From the NCBI GenBank assembly GCA_028868825.1, contig JAGWTU010000015.1:1-64000 (forward strand): 64,000 bases of DNA. Direction: 5' to 3'. The notes below the pieces were generated by a model. That model made no database searches. It was not told where the DNA came from and saw only the letters and a list, made by a program, of their open reading frames with translations. This DNA comes from Burkholderiales bacterium (lineage in GTDB: Bacteria; Pseudomonadota; Gammaproteobacteria; Burkholderiales; Burkholderiaceae_C). The position numbers were made by a program, and so were the translations under genes. This document shows, one piece after another, positions 1 to 10,264 of this stretch (its first letter is position 1; every line of letters starts with the position of its first letter).

Positions 1-768
1 GGGACCGCCGCCGCAAGCACGCGCGGCGCCGCCGGCGACCGCAGCCGGGCCTCGCTCGTCCAAGCCCCGACCCTCGGAAGCGGCGCCGCCGGCGCGGATG
101 CGTCCGCCGCGGCCGCCGCCGCAAACGCGCCGGCACCGGCCGCCGCGCCCGATGCGGCCCTATCGATGACGCTCGCCACGACAACCCAGGCGGCCGGATT
201 CACGCTGCCCGAACCGGCGCCCAAAACCGCGACCCACCCGAGCGCCGACGCCGCGACGCCAGTTGTCCTGCCGCTGCCACTGGCCGCGCAGCCGGCGACG
301 ACCGCCCCGCCCGCCAACGCTCCCGCACCGACTCCGCTCACGGCGAGCCCCGGCAGCGCCGATTTCGCGTCGCAACTCGGCGCCCAGCTCGTCACCTACG
401 CCCGCGGCGGCGTCGAACATGCGCAACTGGCGCTCAATCCGGCCGAGATGGGGCCGTTGACGGTCGAGATCCGGCTCCACGGCAACAACGCCCAGGTCCA
501 CCTCTCGAGCGACAACGCGCAGACGCGCCAGGCGCTCGAACAGGCGATGCCGCAGCTCGCGGGAACGCTGCGCGAAGCCGGGCTGACGCTGGCCGGCGGC
601 GGCGTCTTCGAGCAGCCGCGCCAGCAGACAGCGGCCGGCGGCGACGCCGGCGCAGGGGGCGCTTCCAGCGCCTCGGCGGGCGCCGCCAAGAGCGACGAGG
701 CCTCGACCCCGGGGGCCACCGCCGTGGCGCCGCCGCGCCGGCGCGGCGTCGTCGATCTGATCGCCTGA
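1..768 (+). CDS. fliK: Flagellar hook-length control protein FliK, C-terminal part
   Basis: The reading frame is open from base 1, so the 5' part lies outside the window; 255 codons remain. FliK measures the hook and switches the flagellar export gate from hook to filament substrates. The first ~120 visible residues are an Ala/Pro/Thr-rich low-complexity linker. The later part carries the Flg_hook domain signature LNPAEMGPLTVEIRLHG, followed by a conserved helix around QTRQALEQAMPQL. The last ~60 residues are again Ala/Ser/Gly-rich. It lies just upstream of fliL in the same direction, as in many proteobacterial flagellar operons. The call rests on this C-terminal domain and on the neighbours, since FliK linkers are poorly conserved. 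Confidence 0.9.
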   Translation, partial: GTAAASTRGAAGDRSRASLVQAPTLGSGAAGADASAAAAAANAPAPAAAPDAALSMTLATTTQAAGFTLPEPAPKTATHPSADAATPVVLPLPLAAQPATTAPPANAPAPTPLTASPGSADFASQLGAQLVTYARGGVEHAQLALNPAEMGPLTVEIRLHGNNAQVHLSSDNAQTRQALEQAMPQLAGTLREAGLTLAGGGVFEQPRQQTAAGGDAGAGGASSASAGAAKSDEASTPGATAVAPPRRRGVVDLIA

Positions 769-913
769 CACCCCGGGGCCCGAGACAGGCCCCAATTCGC
801 TGCCCTTATCCAGCCTTCGCCGAGGCGGGCCGGTCTCAATAATGGTTCGACAGCGCCGAATACGGCCGCGCACCGCGCGACCTGCCGGCGCACCGACCCA
901 GCAGGAGTAACCG

Positions 914-1522
914 ATGTCCACCGCCGCCGCAGCCGCCGCCGACGCCCCGCCGCCCGCCAAGGGCAAGAAGAAGCTGATCATCATCATCGCGGCCGTCCTG
1001 CTCGTCGTCCTGCTCGGCGGCGGCGCGGCGCTGATGCTGATGAAGAAGAAATCGGCCGACGCCGAGGGCGGCGACGGCGACGCCGCACCGGCCAAGGCCG
1101 AGAAGCACGAATCGAAGGGGGCGCCGGCCTTCGTGCCGCTGGACTCCTTCACCGTCAACCTCGCCGACAAGCAGGCCGACCGCTACGCGCAGATCGGCAT
1201 CACGCTCGAGGTCGAGGACGAGAAGGTCGCCGAGGAGATCAAGAAGTACATGCCGGCGATCCGCAACAACATCCTGCTGGCGATCTCCGAGCGCACGGCG
1301 GCCGATCTGCTCGACCGCGAGGGCAAGAACAAGCTCGCCGCGACGATCCGGCTCGAGACCGCGAAGGCGATGGGCTTCGACGTCCCCGCCGAGGCCGCGG
1401 CCGACGAAGGCGCCGCCGGCGACGAGGAAGGCGCGAAGAAGCCCAAGAAGAAGAAGGCCAAGAAGGCCGAGGCCGAGCTGCCGGTGCGCGCAGTGCAGTT
1501 CTCGAATTTCATCATCCAGTGA
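914..1522 (+). CDS. fliL: Flagellar basal body-associated protein FliL
   Basis: FliL is a single-pass inner-membrane protein that surrounds the stator and supports torque. A Lys-rich cytoplasmic start is followed by a hydrophobic segment at about residues 21-43 (LIIIIAAVLLVVLL core). The periplasmic part contains the typical FVPLDSFTVNLAD stretch, and the protein ends in FSNFIIQ, the usual FliL C-terminus. At 202 residues it is somewhat longer than most FliL proteins because of a charged Lys/Glu/Ala insert near residues 160-190. A ribosome-binding site AGGAG lies just before the ATG. It is 22 bases upstream of fliM and presumably co-transcribed. Confidence 0.95.
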   Translation: MSTAAAAAADAPPPAKGKKKLIIIIAAVLLVVLLGGGAALMLMKKKSADAEGGDGDAAPAKAEKHESKGAPAFVPLDSFTVNLADKQADRYAQIGITLEVEDEKVAEEIKKYMPAIRNNILLAISERTAADLLDREGKNKLAATIRLETAKAMGFDVPAEAAADEGAAGDEEGAKKPKKKKAKKAEAELPVRAVQFSNFIIQ

Positions 1523-1544
1523 GCCCTGCGGTCCGACGCACGCG

Positions 1545-2549
1545 ATGAACCAACAGATCCTTTCGCAAGACGAAGTCGACGCCCTGCTCCAGGGCATCAC
1601 CGGCGAGAGTCAGAAACTCGAGCAGGAAGAGACGCCCAGCGGCGGCATGCGCGAGTACGACCTGGCGAGCCAGGAACGCATCGTCCGCGGCCGCATGCCG
1701 ACGATGGAGGTCATCAACGAGCGTTTCGCCCGCAACATCCGCATCGGCATCTTCAACCTCATCCGCAAGAGCCCCGAGGTCGCGATCGGCGGCATCAAGG
1801 TGCAGAAGTTCAGCGCCTTCCTGCGCGAGATCGTCGTGCCGACGAACTTCAACATCGTCAACGTGAAGCCGCTGCGCGGCAGCGGGCTCATCGTCTGCGA
1901 CCCGAGCCTGGTGTTCGCCGTCATCGATTCGCTGTTCGGCGGCGTCGGCAAGTTCCACACGCGCATCGAGGGCCGCGATTTCTCGCCGACCGAGCTGCGC
2001 GTGATCCTGCGCCTGGTCGAATGCATCTCGGCCGAATTCAAGAAGGCCTGGGTCGGCATCTACCCGGTCGAACTCGAGTACCAGCGCAGCGAGATGCAGC
2101 CGCAGTTCGCGAACATCGCCACGCCCAGCGAGGTCGTCGTGGCGACGAACTTCACGCTGGAGATCGGCGACACGACGGGATCGATCCATTTCTGCCTGCC
2201 GTATTCGACGCTCGAGCCCATCCGCGACGTCCTGTATTCGACGATCCAGGGCGACGCCGCCGAACCCGACCGGCGCTGGGTCAACCTGCTCAAGCACCAA
2301 TTGCAGGCGGCCGAGGTCGAACTCGTCGCCGAACTCGCCACGGCGGGGGCGACGGTGGAACAGTTGCTGGCGTTCAAACCGGGGGATTTCGTCGAACTCG
2401 ACCTCGATCCGATGATCGAGGCCAAGGTTGCCGGCGTGCCGGTGTTCGACGCCCATTACGGCACCAGCAACAACCGCTACGCGATCAAGATCAATTCACT
2501 GCTGACCGGCCACAACCTGAGCTGGTTGGAAGGATCACAACATGGCTGA
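1545..2549 (+). CDS. fliM: Flagellar motor switch protein FliM
   Basis: FliM is the C-ring protein that binds phosphorylated CheY and sets the rotation direction. The N-terminus MNQQILSQDEVDALLQGI is the CheY-P binding peptide. The middle domain includes the region with GGVGKFH and FSPTELRVI, and the C-terminal part is a SpoA-type domain shared with FliN. The length of 334 residues is normal. Its 3' end overlaps fliN by 8 bases, which suggests translational coupling within the fliLMNOPQR operon. Confidence 0.97.
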   Translation: MNQQILSQDEVDALLQGITGESQKLEQEETPSGGMREYDLASQERIVRGRMPTMEVINERFARNIRIGIFNLIRKSPEVAIGGIKVQKFSAFLREIVVPTNFNIVNVKPLRGSGLIVCDPSLVFAVIDSLFGGVGKFHTRIEGRDFSPTELRVILRLVECISAEFKKAWVGIYPVELEYQRSEMQPQFANIATPSEVVVATNFTLEIGDTTGSIHFCLPYSTLEPIRDVLYSTIQGDAAEPDRRWVNLLKHQLQAAEVELVAELATAGATVEQLLAFKPGDFVELDLDPMIEAKVAGVPVFDAHYGTSNNRYAIKINSLLTGHNLSWLEGSQHG

Positions 2550-2991
2550 CCCCCAAGAGAACGGCGCGATGTCCGAAGAGGACAAGATGGCCGCCGAATG
2601 GGCCGCCGCGCTGGCCGAGAGCAAACCGGCGGGCAACGAGGTTGCGAGCGAGGTCGCGGGGCCCGCCGAGACGGTGGCGCCGGCGTCGTTCGCGAATTTC
2701 GCGCCCAGCGGCCCGGCGAATGCCGGCAACGACATCAACATGATCCTGGACATCCCGGTCCAGTTGACGGTCGAGCTCGGTCGCACCCGCATCCCCATCA
2801 AGCACATCCTGCAATTGGCGCAAGGGTCGGTGGTCGAGCTCGAGACGCTGGCCGGCGAGCCGATGGATGTGCTCGTCAACGGCTACCTCATCGCCCAGGG
2901 CGAGGTCGTCGTCGTCAACGACAAGTTCGGCATCCGGCTCACCGACATCGTCACGCCGAGCGAACGCATGCGTCGCCTTTCGCGCAACTGA
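2542..2991 (+). CDS. fliN: Flagellar motor switch protein FliN
   Basis: FliN forms the lower C-ring with FliM and helps dock export cargo. An acidic/Ala-rich N-terminal region of ~60 residues precedes the conserved SpoA domain (ILDIPVQLTVELGRT, then VVELETLAGEPMDVLVNG and VVVNDKFGIRLTDI). The length of 149 residues fits the longer beta-proteobacterial form. The start codon lies inside the fliM end. Only 7 bases separate its stop from the fliO start. Confidence 0.96.
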   Translation: MADPQENGAMSEEDKMAAEWAAALAESKPAGNEVASEVAGPAETVAPASFANFAPSGPANAGNDINMILDIPVQLTVELGRTRIPIKHILQLAQGSVVELETLAGEPMDVLVNGYLIAQGEVVVVNDKFGIRLTDIVTPSERMRRLSRN

Positions 2992-2998
2992 AGGCCGC

Positions 2999-3349
2999 AT
3001 GCCGTTCAGCTACCTCACCTCGGCGCTGTGGTTCGTCGCCATCGTCGCGGCGATCCCGTTCGCGCTGTGGCTGCTCAAGCGCACGCCGCTGGCCGGCGTC
3101 GGCGGTCGCGCCGGCACGCCGAGGCTCATCGCGATGCTGCCGGTGTCGAACCAGCACAAGCTGATGACGATCGAGGTCGGCCAGGGCGAGGAGCGCCTGT
3201 GGCTCGTCGTCGGCGTCTCGCCGCAGGGCCTGCGCACGTTGCACACGATGGCGGCGCAGCCCGAGGCCGAGGTGCCGACGCCGCCGGCGGCCGCCTTCGC
3301 ACAATTGCTGGGGCGGCTGCGCAACGACAAGGGCGACCATGCGGCCTAG
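2999..3349 (+). CDS. fliO: Flagellar biosynthesis protein FliO
   Basis: FliO is a small membrane protein that assists assembly of the FliPQR export gate. The start [12 protein letters not shown] is chosen 7 bases after the fliN stop; a longer open frame upstream only overlaps fliN and is not FliO-like. One transmembrane segment spans about residues 7-23. The cytoplasmic domain shows the FliO pattern ([19 protein letters not shown], then [13 protein letters not shown]). The protein has 116 residues. Its end overlaps the fliP start by 11 bases. Confidence 0.9.
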   Translation: MPFSYLTSALWFVAIVAAIPFALWLLKRTPLAGVGGRAGTPRLIAMLPVSNQHKLMTIEVGQGEERLWLVVGVSPQGLRTLHTMAAQPEAEVPTPPAAAFAQLLGRLRNDKGDHAA

Positions 3350-4121
3350 TTCCCGGGGCCGCGGCCTCGCGCTCGCCGCGCTGACTGCCCTCTTGACGCT
3401 CGCCGCCACGTCGCCCGCCTGGGCGCAGACGAGCGGCACCGGCGGCGCCGCCGGCCTGCCGCTGCTGATGGCGCAGGGCGCCGGCGGCACGAGCTATTCG
3501 GTGCCGATCCAGACGCTGCTGTTCTTCACCGCGCTGTCTTTCCTGCCCGCGGTGCTGCTGCTGATGACCGGGTTCACGCGCATCGTCATCGTCCTGTCGC
3601 TCGTGCGCCAGGCGCTGGGCACGCAGAGCGCGCCGCCGAACCAGGTCATCGTCGGCCTCTCGCTGTTCCTCACCTTCTTCGTCATGGCGCCGACCTTCGA
3701 CAAGATCTACACCGAGGCCTACGCGCCCTATGCCGCCGGCACGCTGGCAGCCGACAAGGCGTTCGAGGCCGGCGTCGCGCCGCTGCGCGTGTTCATGCTC
3801 AAGCAGACGCGGCAAAGCGACGTGCAGCTGTTCTCCAAGCTCGCCAAGCTGCCGGCCAACGTCAAGGGTGCCGACGTGCCGCTGTCGGTGCTGGTGCCGG
3901 CCTTCGTGACGAGCGAGTTGAAGAGCGCGTTCCAGATCGGCTTCATGATCTTCATCCCGTTCCTCGTCATCGACATGATCGTCGCCAGCGTGCTGATGAG
4001 CCTGGGGATGATGATGCTGAGCCCGGTACTCGTGGCGCTGCCGTTCAAGCTCATGCTGTTCGTGCTCGCCGACGGCTGGAACCTGCTGCTCGGCTCTTTG
4101 GCCGCCTCATTCGCAACGTAG
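3339..4121 (+). CDS. fliP: Flagellar export gate protein FliP
   Basis: FliP is a core subunit of the type III flagellar export gate in the inner membrane. A cleavable signal peptide at residues 1-30 ends with SPAWAQ. It is followed by family signatures [37 protein letters not shown], and near the C-terminus [20 protein letters not shown] and [19 protein letters not shown]. About four membrane segments are visible. The length of 260 residues is normal. Confidence 0.97.
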   Translation: MRPSSRGRGLALAALTALLTLAATSPAWAQTSGTGGAAGLPLLMAQGAGGTSYSVPIQTLLFFTALSFLPAVLLLMTGFTRIVIVLSLVRQALGTQSAPPNQVIVGLSLFLTFFVMAPTFDKIYTEAYAPYAAGTLAADKAFEAGVAPLRVFMLKQTRQSDVQLFSKLAKLPANVKGADVPLSVLVPAFVTSELKSAFQIGFMIFIPFLVIDMIVASVLMSLGMMMLSPVLVALPFKLMLFVLADGWNLLLGSLAASFAT

Positions 4122-4137
4122 ACGAAGAAGCACTTCG

Positions 4138-4407
4138 ATGGATGCCCAACAGGTACTGACATTCGGCCAGCAGGGCCTGACGATGATGATGATGGTGGCC
4201 GCGCCGGTGCTGCTGGCGGTGCTCGTCGTCGGCCTCGTCGTCAGCATCTTCCAGGCCGCCACGCAGATCAACGAGCAGACGCTGAGCTTCGTGCCCAAGG
4301 TCGTCGCCGTCGGCATCGTGCTGACGATCGCCGGGCCCTGGATGGTGACGACGCTGGTCGAATACATCCAGCGAACGCTGATGGCGCTGCCCTCGGCGGT
4401 AGGCTGA
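4138..4407 (+). CDS. fliQ: Flagellar export gate protein FliQ
   Basis: FliQ is an 89-residue two-helix membrane subunit of the export gate. The sequence shows the expected pair of hydrophobic segments (about residues 16-40 and 54-75) and the family stretch FQAATQINEQTLSFVPKV. It starts 16 bases after fliP and is followed by fliR after 14 bases, completing the conserved fliP-fliQ-fliR order. Confidence 0.97.
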   Translation: MDAQQVLTFGQQGLTMMMMVAAPVLLAVLVVGLVVSIFQAATQINEQTLSFVPKVVAVGIVLTIAGPWMVTTLVEYIQRTLMALPSAVG

Positions 4408-4421
4408 CCGGCTGACGGATC

Positions 4422-5183
4422 ATGCTGACCTTCAGCGAGGCCCAGGTGCTGGCCTGGATCAATCCGCTGCTCTGGCCCTTCCTGCGCACGCTGGCGCTGT
4501 TCTCGTCGATGCCGGTGCTGGGCACGGCGACCGTGCCGGTGCCGGTGCGCATCGGGCTGGCCGCCTTCATCGCCTACGCGGCGCAGGCCAGCCTGCCGGC
4601 GGCACCGGTCGTCGCGCTCGATTCGGCACCGGCGCTGATGATGGTCGCGCAGCAGGTCGTCATCGGGCTCACGCTCGGTTTCGCGGTGCAGCTCGTGTTC
4701 GCCGCCGTGGGTTTCGCCGGCGAGGTCATCGGGCTGCAGATGGGGCTGAATTTCGCCGGCTTCTTCGACCCCATCTCGGCGAGCCAGGAGACGGCGACGA
4801 GCAAGTTCTTCGGCACCACGGTGGCGTGGCTGTTCATCGTCATCAACGGCCATCTGCTGGTCATCGCGGCGCTGGTGCAGAGTTTCCACGCGTTTCCGGT
4901 GGGGCCCGAGCCGTTCGCCTTCCTGCATCAGATGCAGCCGCAGCGCTGGGGTGCGGAGATCTTCTCGACCGGGCTGTGGATCGCGCTGCCGCTGGTGACG
5001 ATGCTGCTGTTCGTCAACCTCGTGCTCGGCGCGATCTCGCGGGTGGCGCCACAGATGAACGTGTTCGCGATCGGATTTCCGGTGACGCTGGGGGTCGGGC
5101 TGCTCGGGTTGTTGCTGACGCTGCCGATGCTGCAGCAGCCGTTCACGATGACGCTGAATCGGTTGTTGGATCAGTTCCGCTGA
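4422..5183 (+). CDS. fliR: Flagellar export gate protein FliR
   Basis: FliR is the third export-gate membrane subunit and joins FliP and FliQ in the helical pore. The protein has 253 residues with about six hydrophobic segments. Conserved features include the motif around GEVIGLQMGLNFAGFFDP and a C-terminal segment with NVFAIGFPVTLGVGLLGL. It is the last gene of the flagellar operon here; the next gene downstream runs on the opposite strand. No strong T-rich terminator hairpin is evident in the 94-base gap. Confidence 0.97.
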   Translation: MLTFSEAQVLAWINPLLWPFLRTLALFSSMPVLGTATVPVPVRIGLAAFIAYAAQASLPAAPVVALDSAPALMMVAQQVVIGLTLGFAVQLVFAAVGFAGEVIGLQMGLNFAGFFDPISASQETATSKFFGTTVAWLFIVINGHLLVIAALVQSFHAFPVGPEPFAFLHQMQPQRWGAEIFSTGLWIALPLVTMLLFVNLVLGAISRVAPQMNVFAIGFPVTLGVGLLGLLLTLPMLQQPFTMTLNRLLDQFR

Positions 5184-5277
5184 GCCGCAGGCGTCTGCGA
5201 CCAGTCACTGGTCGCCAGCGTGCCACCAGCCCAATTACCGGCTCACCCTCACGCACGACGAATGAAATTCAGCAAAT

Positions 5278-6135
5278 TCAGGTAAACACCCGCTCCCGCA
5301 GCCATTTCGTCGCGACCCATTTCTCGCCCGCCACGACCGGCGCCCCGCCATGCAGCGTGCGCGACGACGGATCGGGCCGGTCGTAGCCGAAGAAGACGGC
5401 GTTGCCGCGCTGCGCCGCGACCTCGAAGCCGGCGTCGGGAAATGTCGTCGCGCCGCCGCTCTCGGGCGTATCGAGATAGAGCACCAGCGTGCCGACGCGC
5501 TGCCCGCCGCGCTCGAGCACGCGCATCGTGCCCGGGTGCTTGGGATCGAAATAGTCGTAATGCGGCCGGTATTCGGCACCCGGGCGGTAGCGCAGGATCT
5601 GCAGCCCCTCGCCATGGTCGACCGGCCAGCGCAGCAACTCGGCGATGCGCTGCTCGAGCGTGGCGATCAGCGGATGCTCGCCGCGCGTGAAGAACATGCC
5701 GTCGCTCGTGCGTGCGGCGTTGACCTCGCTGCCGCCGGTGCTGTTGTCGACGGTCTCGGATCGCGACAGACGCGGCCGCGCGAGTTCGACCAGCTGGCGG
5801 CATTCGGCTTCGGCCAGCAGGCCGCCGAAGACGACGACGCGCGGCAGCTGCAGCCGCGCCAGGATGCGCACCTCGCAGCCGTCGGACAGGCGCTGCGTGG
5901 TCGCGGCGTCGGCGGCGGGGCCGGGTGCGGCGGGCTTGACGATTGCCGGCCGCGCCGCGCCGCGCTGCGCGAGGTGGCGTTCGAGCGTCTGTTCGAGCGC
6001 CGCAGCGGCGACGTCCGCGGCCCAGCCGCTGGCGCGCATCGCCGCGATCACGTCCTCGGGGCGACAGCCGGACTCGGCCTGCGCGACGATCCAGCGCCGC
6101 AGGTCTTCGGTGACGGTTTGTACGGGGGCAGCCAT
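5278..6135 (-). CDS. 2-oxoglutarate/Fe(II)-dependent prolyl 4-hydroxylase-type oxygenase
   Basis: This is a P4Hc-type dioxygenase that couples 2-oxoglutarate decarboxylation to hydroxylation; the substrate is unknown. The iron ligands are visible as HYD (in YRPHYDYFDPKH) and a distal His in SSRTLHGGAP, followed by the 2-oxoglutarate-binding Lys in EKWVATKW. The N-terminal ~50 residues form a small helical region (DLRRWIVAQAESGCRPEDVI) often seen in this subfamily. The ATG at 6135 (MAAPVQTV) was chosen, giving 285 residues; the frame is open further upstream but overlaps yaaA. It lies 40 bases downstream of yaaA in the same direction, so co-transcription is likely. Confidence 0.85.
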   Translation of the reverse strand: MAAPVQTVTEDLRRWIVAQAESGCRPEDVIAAMRASGWAADVAAAALEQTLERHLAQRGAARPAIVKPAAPGPAADAATTQRLSDGCEVRILARLQLPRVVVFGGLLAEAECRQLVELARPRLSRSETVDNSTGGSEVNAARTSDGMFFTRGEHPLIATLEQRIAELLRWPVDHGEGLQILRYRPGAEYRPHYDYFDPKHPGTMRVLERGGQRVGTLVLYLDTPESGGATTFPDAGFEVAAQRGNAVFFGYDRPDPSSRTLHGGAPVVAGEKWVATKWLRERVFT

Positions 6136-6175
6136 GGCGACATTCTGGCGCAGTGCGGCGCCGCGCTGCCCGCCC

Positions 6176-6961
6176 TCAGGTCGTGGCCGGCCGCCTGAAC
6201 ACGAGCCGCTCGGGCGTCGACGCGGCGCGGTCCCAGGCGTAGCCGCCGCCATCGAAATCGAGCAGCGCACGCGGGCTGCGGGCGCGGCGCAGGATGGCAT
6301 GGCGCATCGTCATCCCGCGCGCCTTCTTGGCGAAGAAGCCGACGATCTTGTGTTCGCCGTCGCGGCTCTCCTCGAACACGCAGTCGACGACGCGCGCGCG
6401 CAGCGCCGGGCGCAGCGCGGCGCGGGCGTATTCGATCGAGGCGAGGTTGACGACGACGGGTGATTTCTCGTCGGCCTGGCGCGCGTTGAGATGCTCGGCG
6501 ACGAGGTCGCCCCAATAGGCGTAGAGGTCGCGGCCGCGCGCGGTGGCCAGCGACGTGCCCATCTCGAGCCGGTACGGCTGCAGGCTGTCCAAGGGCCGCA
6601 GCACGCCGTACAGGCCCGACAGGATCACGAGATGGTCCTGCGCCCAGTTGAGGTCGGGGGTGGCCAGCGTGGCCGCTTGCAACCCGTCGTAGACATCGCC
6701 GTCGAAGGCGCGCAGCGCCGGGCGGCTGTTGGCCGGCGTGGCCTGCGGCTGCCAGGCGGCGTAGCGCGCGGCGTTGAGCTCGGCGAGGTTGGGCGAGAGG
6801 TCCATCAACCGCGCGATCTCGGCCGGCGAGCGGCGGCGCAGCAGCTCGATCAGCTCGGCCGCGCGGTCGGCATGCAGCGGCGTGGTGGCCTTGCGGCGCA
6901 GCGCCGCCGGCAGCGGGGTTTCGTAGTCGAGGGTCTTGGCGGGTGAAAGCAGGAACAGCAT
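6176..6961 (-). CDS. yaaA: Peroxide stress protein YaaA (DUF328 family)
   Basis: In E. coli YaaA limits iron-driven oxidative damage to DNA during peroxide stress. The family signature is clear: MLFLLSPAKTLDYETPLP at the N-terminus, ARYAAWQPQATPANSRPAL, the block NWAQDHLVILSGLYGVLRPLD, and a C-terminal HKIVGFFAKKARG. The start at 6961 matches the family start and gives 261 residues; a start three codons upstream is possible. It lies 42 bases downstream of dnaE2 in the same direction, which places an anti-oxidant DNA-protection gene behind an SOS-type pair. Confidence 0.95.
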   Translation of the reverse strand: MLFLLSPAKTLDYETPLPAALRRKATTPLHADRAAELIELLRRRSPAEIARLMDLSPNLAELNAARYAAWQPQATPANSRPALRAFDGDVYDGLQAATLATPDLNWAQDHLVILSGLYGVLRPLDSLQPYRLEMGTSLATARGRDLYAYWGDLVAEHLNARQADEKSPVVVNLASIEYARAALRPALRARVVDCVFEESRDGEHKIVGFFAKKARGMTMRHAILRRARSPRALLDFDGGGYAWDRAASTPERLVFRRPATT

Positions 6962-7003
6962 GGAGCGCATTTTCAGCGCAAGCGCAAAGCATCGGCCCGG
7001 CCA

Positions 7004-10000
7004 TCAGCGGAAGTTGCGGCTGCGCGCGCTCAGGCCCTGCAGCCGGTCGCTGTGGTCGATCAGCTTCTTGGCGACGAGGTGGCGCACCTCGCCCTCGCAT
7101 TGCCAGACGCCGAACACCGTCAGCAGCGTGGCGCCGAGCAGCGCGCGGCGCTGCGCTTCGACGACGGCGGGCCAGACGATGACGTTGACGGCGCCGGTCT
7201 CGTCCTCGAGGGTGACGAAGACGACGCCCTTGGCCGTCTCGGGGCGCTGGCGATGGGTGACGATGCCGCTGACACGCGCGAGGCGGCCGTTCGGGTAGTC
7301 GCGCAGCACGGCCGCGGTCCGGACCTTGAACGCGGCGAGCTCGTCGCGCAGCAGCGCCAGCGGATGCTGGGTCAGGCTGAGGCCGGTGGCGCGGTAGTCG
7401 GCGAACATCGTCGCCACGGCGTCGGGCGGCGCGAGTTCGGCGGCGGCCTCGTGGGTGCGCGTCGAGCGCAGCAGCGGCGTGGCCCGCGTGTCGACTCCGG
7501 CCACCGCCCAGGCGGCCTGGTGGCGGTGGCCGGTGAGCGGCACCAGCGCGTCGGCACGCGCGAGCAGCGCAAGATGGTGCGCATCGAGCGCGGCGCGGCG
7601 CGCGAGGTCCTCGACGCCGGCGAATGGTGCCTCGGCGCGCGCGGCGACGATGCGCGCCGCGGCGGCCTCGCTGAAACCGCTGATGCGGTCGAAGCCCAGG
7701 CGCACCGGGCGCAGGCCGCCCTGCCCTGCCGCCTGAACCTCATCTGCTTCGAGACCGCTTTCCCAGCCGCTGCGCAGCAGGTCGATGGGCCGCACCTCGA
7801 CGCCATGGGCGCGCGCGTCGCGCACGAGCTGGGCCGGGGCGTAGAAGCCCATCGGCTGGCTGTTGAGCAGCGCGGCGAGGAAGGCGTCGGGATGGTGGCA
7901 CTTGATCCAGGCGCTGGCGTAGACGAGCAGCGCGAAGCTCGCCGCATGGCTCTCGGGGAAGCCGTATTCGCCGAAGCCCTGGATCTGCTTGAAGATGCGC
8001 TCGGCCCATTCGAGCTCGTAGCCTTTTTCGACCATGCGGCCGACGAGACGCTGGCGGAACGGCTCGAGCCCGCCCTTGCGCTTCCAGGCCGCCATCGCGC
8101 GGCGCAGCTGGTCGGCCTCGCCGGCGCTGAAGTCGGCGGCCAGCATCGCCAGCTGCATCACCTGCTCCTGGAAGATCGGCACGCCGAGCGTGCGCTCGAG
8201 CGCCTGGCGCACCTCGTCGCTGGGGTAGTCGGTGGGCTCCTCGCCACTGCGCCGGCGCAGATAGGGGTGGACCATGCCGCCCTGGATCGGCCCCGGGCGC
8301 ACGATGGCGACCTCGATCACGAGGTCGTAGAAGCAGCGCGGCCGCAGCCGCGGCAGCATGCTCATCTGGGCCCGGCTCTCGACCTGGAAGGTGCCGACGC
8401 TGTCGCCGCGACACAGCATCTCGTAGGTGGCGGCGTCCTCTCGCGGGACGCGGTGCAGCGGCAGCGGCGCGCCGCCGGGCTCGGTCTTGGCGCCGACGAA
8501 TTCGAGCGCGCGGCGGATCGCGCTGAGCATGCCCAAGGCGAGGATGTCGACCTTGATGAGGCCGAGCGCGTCGAGGTCGTCCTTGTCCCACTGGATGACG
8601 CTGCGGGCCTCCATCGCCGCGTTCTCGACCGGCACGAGCCGCGCGAGGTCGTCGCGCGCGATGACGAAGCCGCCCGGGTGCTGCGAGAGATGGCGCGGGA
8701 AGCCGATCAGCGCGGCCGTCAGCTCCATCCACAGCCGGCACAGCGGCGCGTCGGGGTCGAAGCCGTTCTCGCGCAGGCGCTCGGGCGCGATGCCGCGGCC
8801 GTCAAACCAATGCTGGCTCTTGGCCACCGACTCGATGCGCTCGAGGTCGATGCCCAGCGCGCGCCCGATGTCGCGCAGCGCCGAGCGCGGGCGGTAGCTG
8901 ATGACGACGCCGGTGAGCGCGGAGCGGTGGCGGCCGTATTTGCGGTAGATGTACTGGATCACCTCCTCGCGCCGCTGGTGTTCGAAATCGATGTCGATGT
9001 CGGGCGGCTCGCCGCGCTCGGCGCTGATGAAGCGGCCGAACAGCAGCGTCGATTGCTCGGGGTCGACGGCGGTGACCGCCAGGCAGTAGCAGACGGCCGA
9101 ATTGGCGGCGCTGCCGCGGCCCTGGCAGAGGATGCCCTGGCTGCGCGCCCAATGGACGATGTCGGCGACGGTGAGGAAATACGGTTCGTAGCCGAGCTGG
9201 GCGATGAGCGCGAGCTCGGACTCGAGCATCCCGCGCACGCGCGGCGGCACGCCGCCGGGGTAGCGCTCGGCCGCGCCGGCTTCGGTCAGGTGGCGCAGCC
9301 AGCTGGCCGGCGTGTGGCCGTCGGGGACGATCTCGCGCGGGTATTCGTAGCGCAGCTCGGCGAGCGAGAAGGCGCAGCGGCCGGCGAGCACCAGCGTCTG
9401 CTCGATCCACTCGGGGCAGTAGAGCGCGGCCAGGCGCAAGCGCGAGCGCAGATGGGCTTCGGCGTTCGAGGCCAGCGCGGCGCCGGCCTCGGCGACGGTG
9501 CACTTCAGGCGCGTGGCCGTCAGCGCATCGAGCAGCGGCTGGCGCGAGCGCCGATGCATGCGCACGGCGCCGGTGGCGACGATGGGCAGATCGGTCAGCG
9601 CGGCGACGCGCTGGACGAGCGCCGCCAGCGTGGCGTCATGCGGCTGGCGCAGCAGCGACAGCGCGATCGCGGCGCGGTCGCCGAACCAGGTCTTGAGCCA
9701 GATCGCCTGTGCGAACAGCGCGTTGAAGGGATCGGGCGCGGCGAGCGTCGCGTTCGCGACGAGCAGTGCGAGACAGCCCGGCAGGCCGGTGAGCGTCGGC
9801 GCGCCCGGGGTCTTGCCCTCGAGGTCGCTGGCCCAGGCCGCGTACTGCCCCTTGGGCGCGCGCCGGCGCGCGACGGTGATCCACTGCACCAGATTGCCGT
9901 AGCCGCGGCGCGACATCGCGAGCAGGACGAGCTGGGGGTCGGGTGGCGAATCCCGTGCCGAGCCGGCCGGCGACCCCTGCGACGCTGCGGTCGCGGGTGC

Positions 10001-10264
10001 GGGTGCGGGTACGGCGCCGCCCGCCGACAAGCGCATCGTCGCGCCGACGATCAACCGCATGCGCAGCCGTTCGGCCTCGGCATGGGCGCGCACGACACCC
10101 GAGAGCGAGCATTCGTCGGTGATCGCCAGCGCCGCGTAGCCCAGCGCCTGCGCGCGCGCCACCAGTTCCTCGGGGTGCGAGGCACCGCTCAGGAAACTGT
10201 AGTTGCTGTGGCAATGCAGTTCGGCGTAGGCGGGCAGCGATGACGGCGGTAGGCGGGGTGACAT
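7004..10264 (-). CDS. dnaE2: Error-prone DNA polymerase III alpha subunit DnaE2
   Basis: DnaE2 (ImuC) is the mutagenic C-family polymerase used in SOS translesion synthesis. The PHP domain opens with [20 protein letters not shown], a DnaE2 hallmark. The palm acidic residues are visible in [20 protein letters not shown] and in [12 protein letters not shown]. The C-terminus holds an OB-fold ([20 protein letters not shown]). The length of 1086 residues is normal. The start at 10264 lies inside the intI 3' end (76-base overlap), so translation is probably coupled to intI. The usual partners ImuA and ImuB are not in the window. Expression from the LexA-controlled intI promoter is an inference from spacing. 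Confidence 0.95.
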   Translation of the reverse strand: MSPRLPPSSLPAYAELHCHSNYSFLSGASHPEELVARAQALGYAALAITDECSLSGVVRAHAEAERLRMRLIVGATMRLSAGGAVPAPAPATAASQGSPAGSARDSPPDPQLVLLAMSRRGYGNLVQWITVARRRAPKGQYAAWASDLEGKTPGAPTLTGLPGCLALLVANATLAAPDPFNALFAQAIWLKTWFGDRAAIALSLLRQPHDATLAALVQRVAALTDLPIVATGAVRMHRRSRQPLLDALTATRLKCTVAEAGAALASNAEAHLRSRLRLAALYCPEWIEQTLVLAGRCAFSLAELRYEYPREIVPDGHTPASWLRHLTEAGAAERYPGGVPPRVRGMLESELALIAQLGYEPYFLTVADIVHWARSQGILCQGRGSAANSAVCYCLAVTAVDPEQSTLLFGRFISAERGEPPDIDIDFEHQRREEVIQYIYRKYGRHRSALTGVVISYRPRSALRDIGRALGIDLERIESVAKSQHWFDGRGIAPERLRENGFDPDAPLCRLWMELTAALIGFPRHLSQHPGGFVIARDDLARLVPVENAAMEARSVIQWDKDDLDALGLIKVDILALGMLSAIRRALEFVGAKTEPGGAPLPLHRVPREDAATYEMLCRGDSVGTFQVESRAQMSMLPRLRPRCFYDLVIEVAIVRPGPIQGGMVHPYLRRRSGEEPTDYPSDEVRQALERTLGVPIFQEQVMQLAMLAADFSAGEADQLRRAMAAWKRKGGLEPFRQRLVGRMVEKGYELEWAERIFKQIQGFGEYGFPESHAASFALLVYASAWIKCHHPDAFLAALLNSQPMGFYAPAQLVRDARAHGVEVRPIDLLRSGWESGLEADEVQAAGQGGLRPVRLGFDRISGFSEAAAARIVAARAEAPFAGVEDLARRAALDAHHLALLARADALVPLTGHRHQAAWAVAGVDTRATPLLRSTRTHEAAAELAPPDAVATMFADYRATGLSLTQHPLALLRDELAAFKVRTAAVLRDYPNGRLARVSGIVTHRQRPETAKGVVFVTLEDETGAVNVIVWPAVVEAQRRALLGATLLTVFGVWQCEGEVRHLVAKKLIDHSDRLQGLSARSRNFR

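Noticed and set aside
7052..10243. A 1063-codon open frame on the plus strand opposite dnaE2
   Set aside because: It is an antisense shadow of a high-GC gene; the composition is Arg/Ala/Gly/Asp-rich with no domain, and DnaE2 on the other strand is certain.
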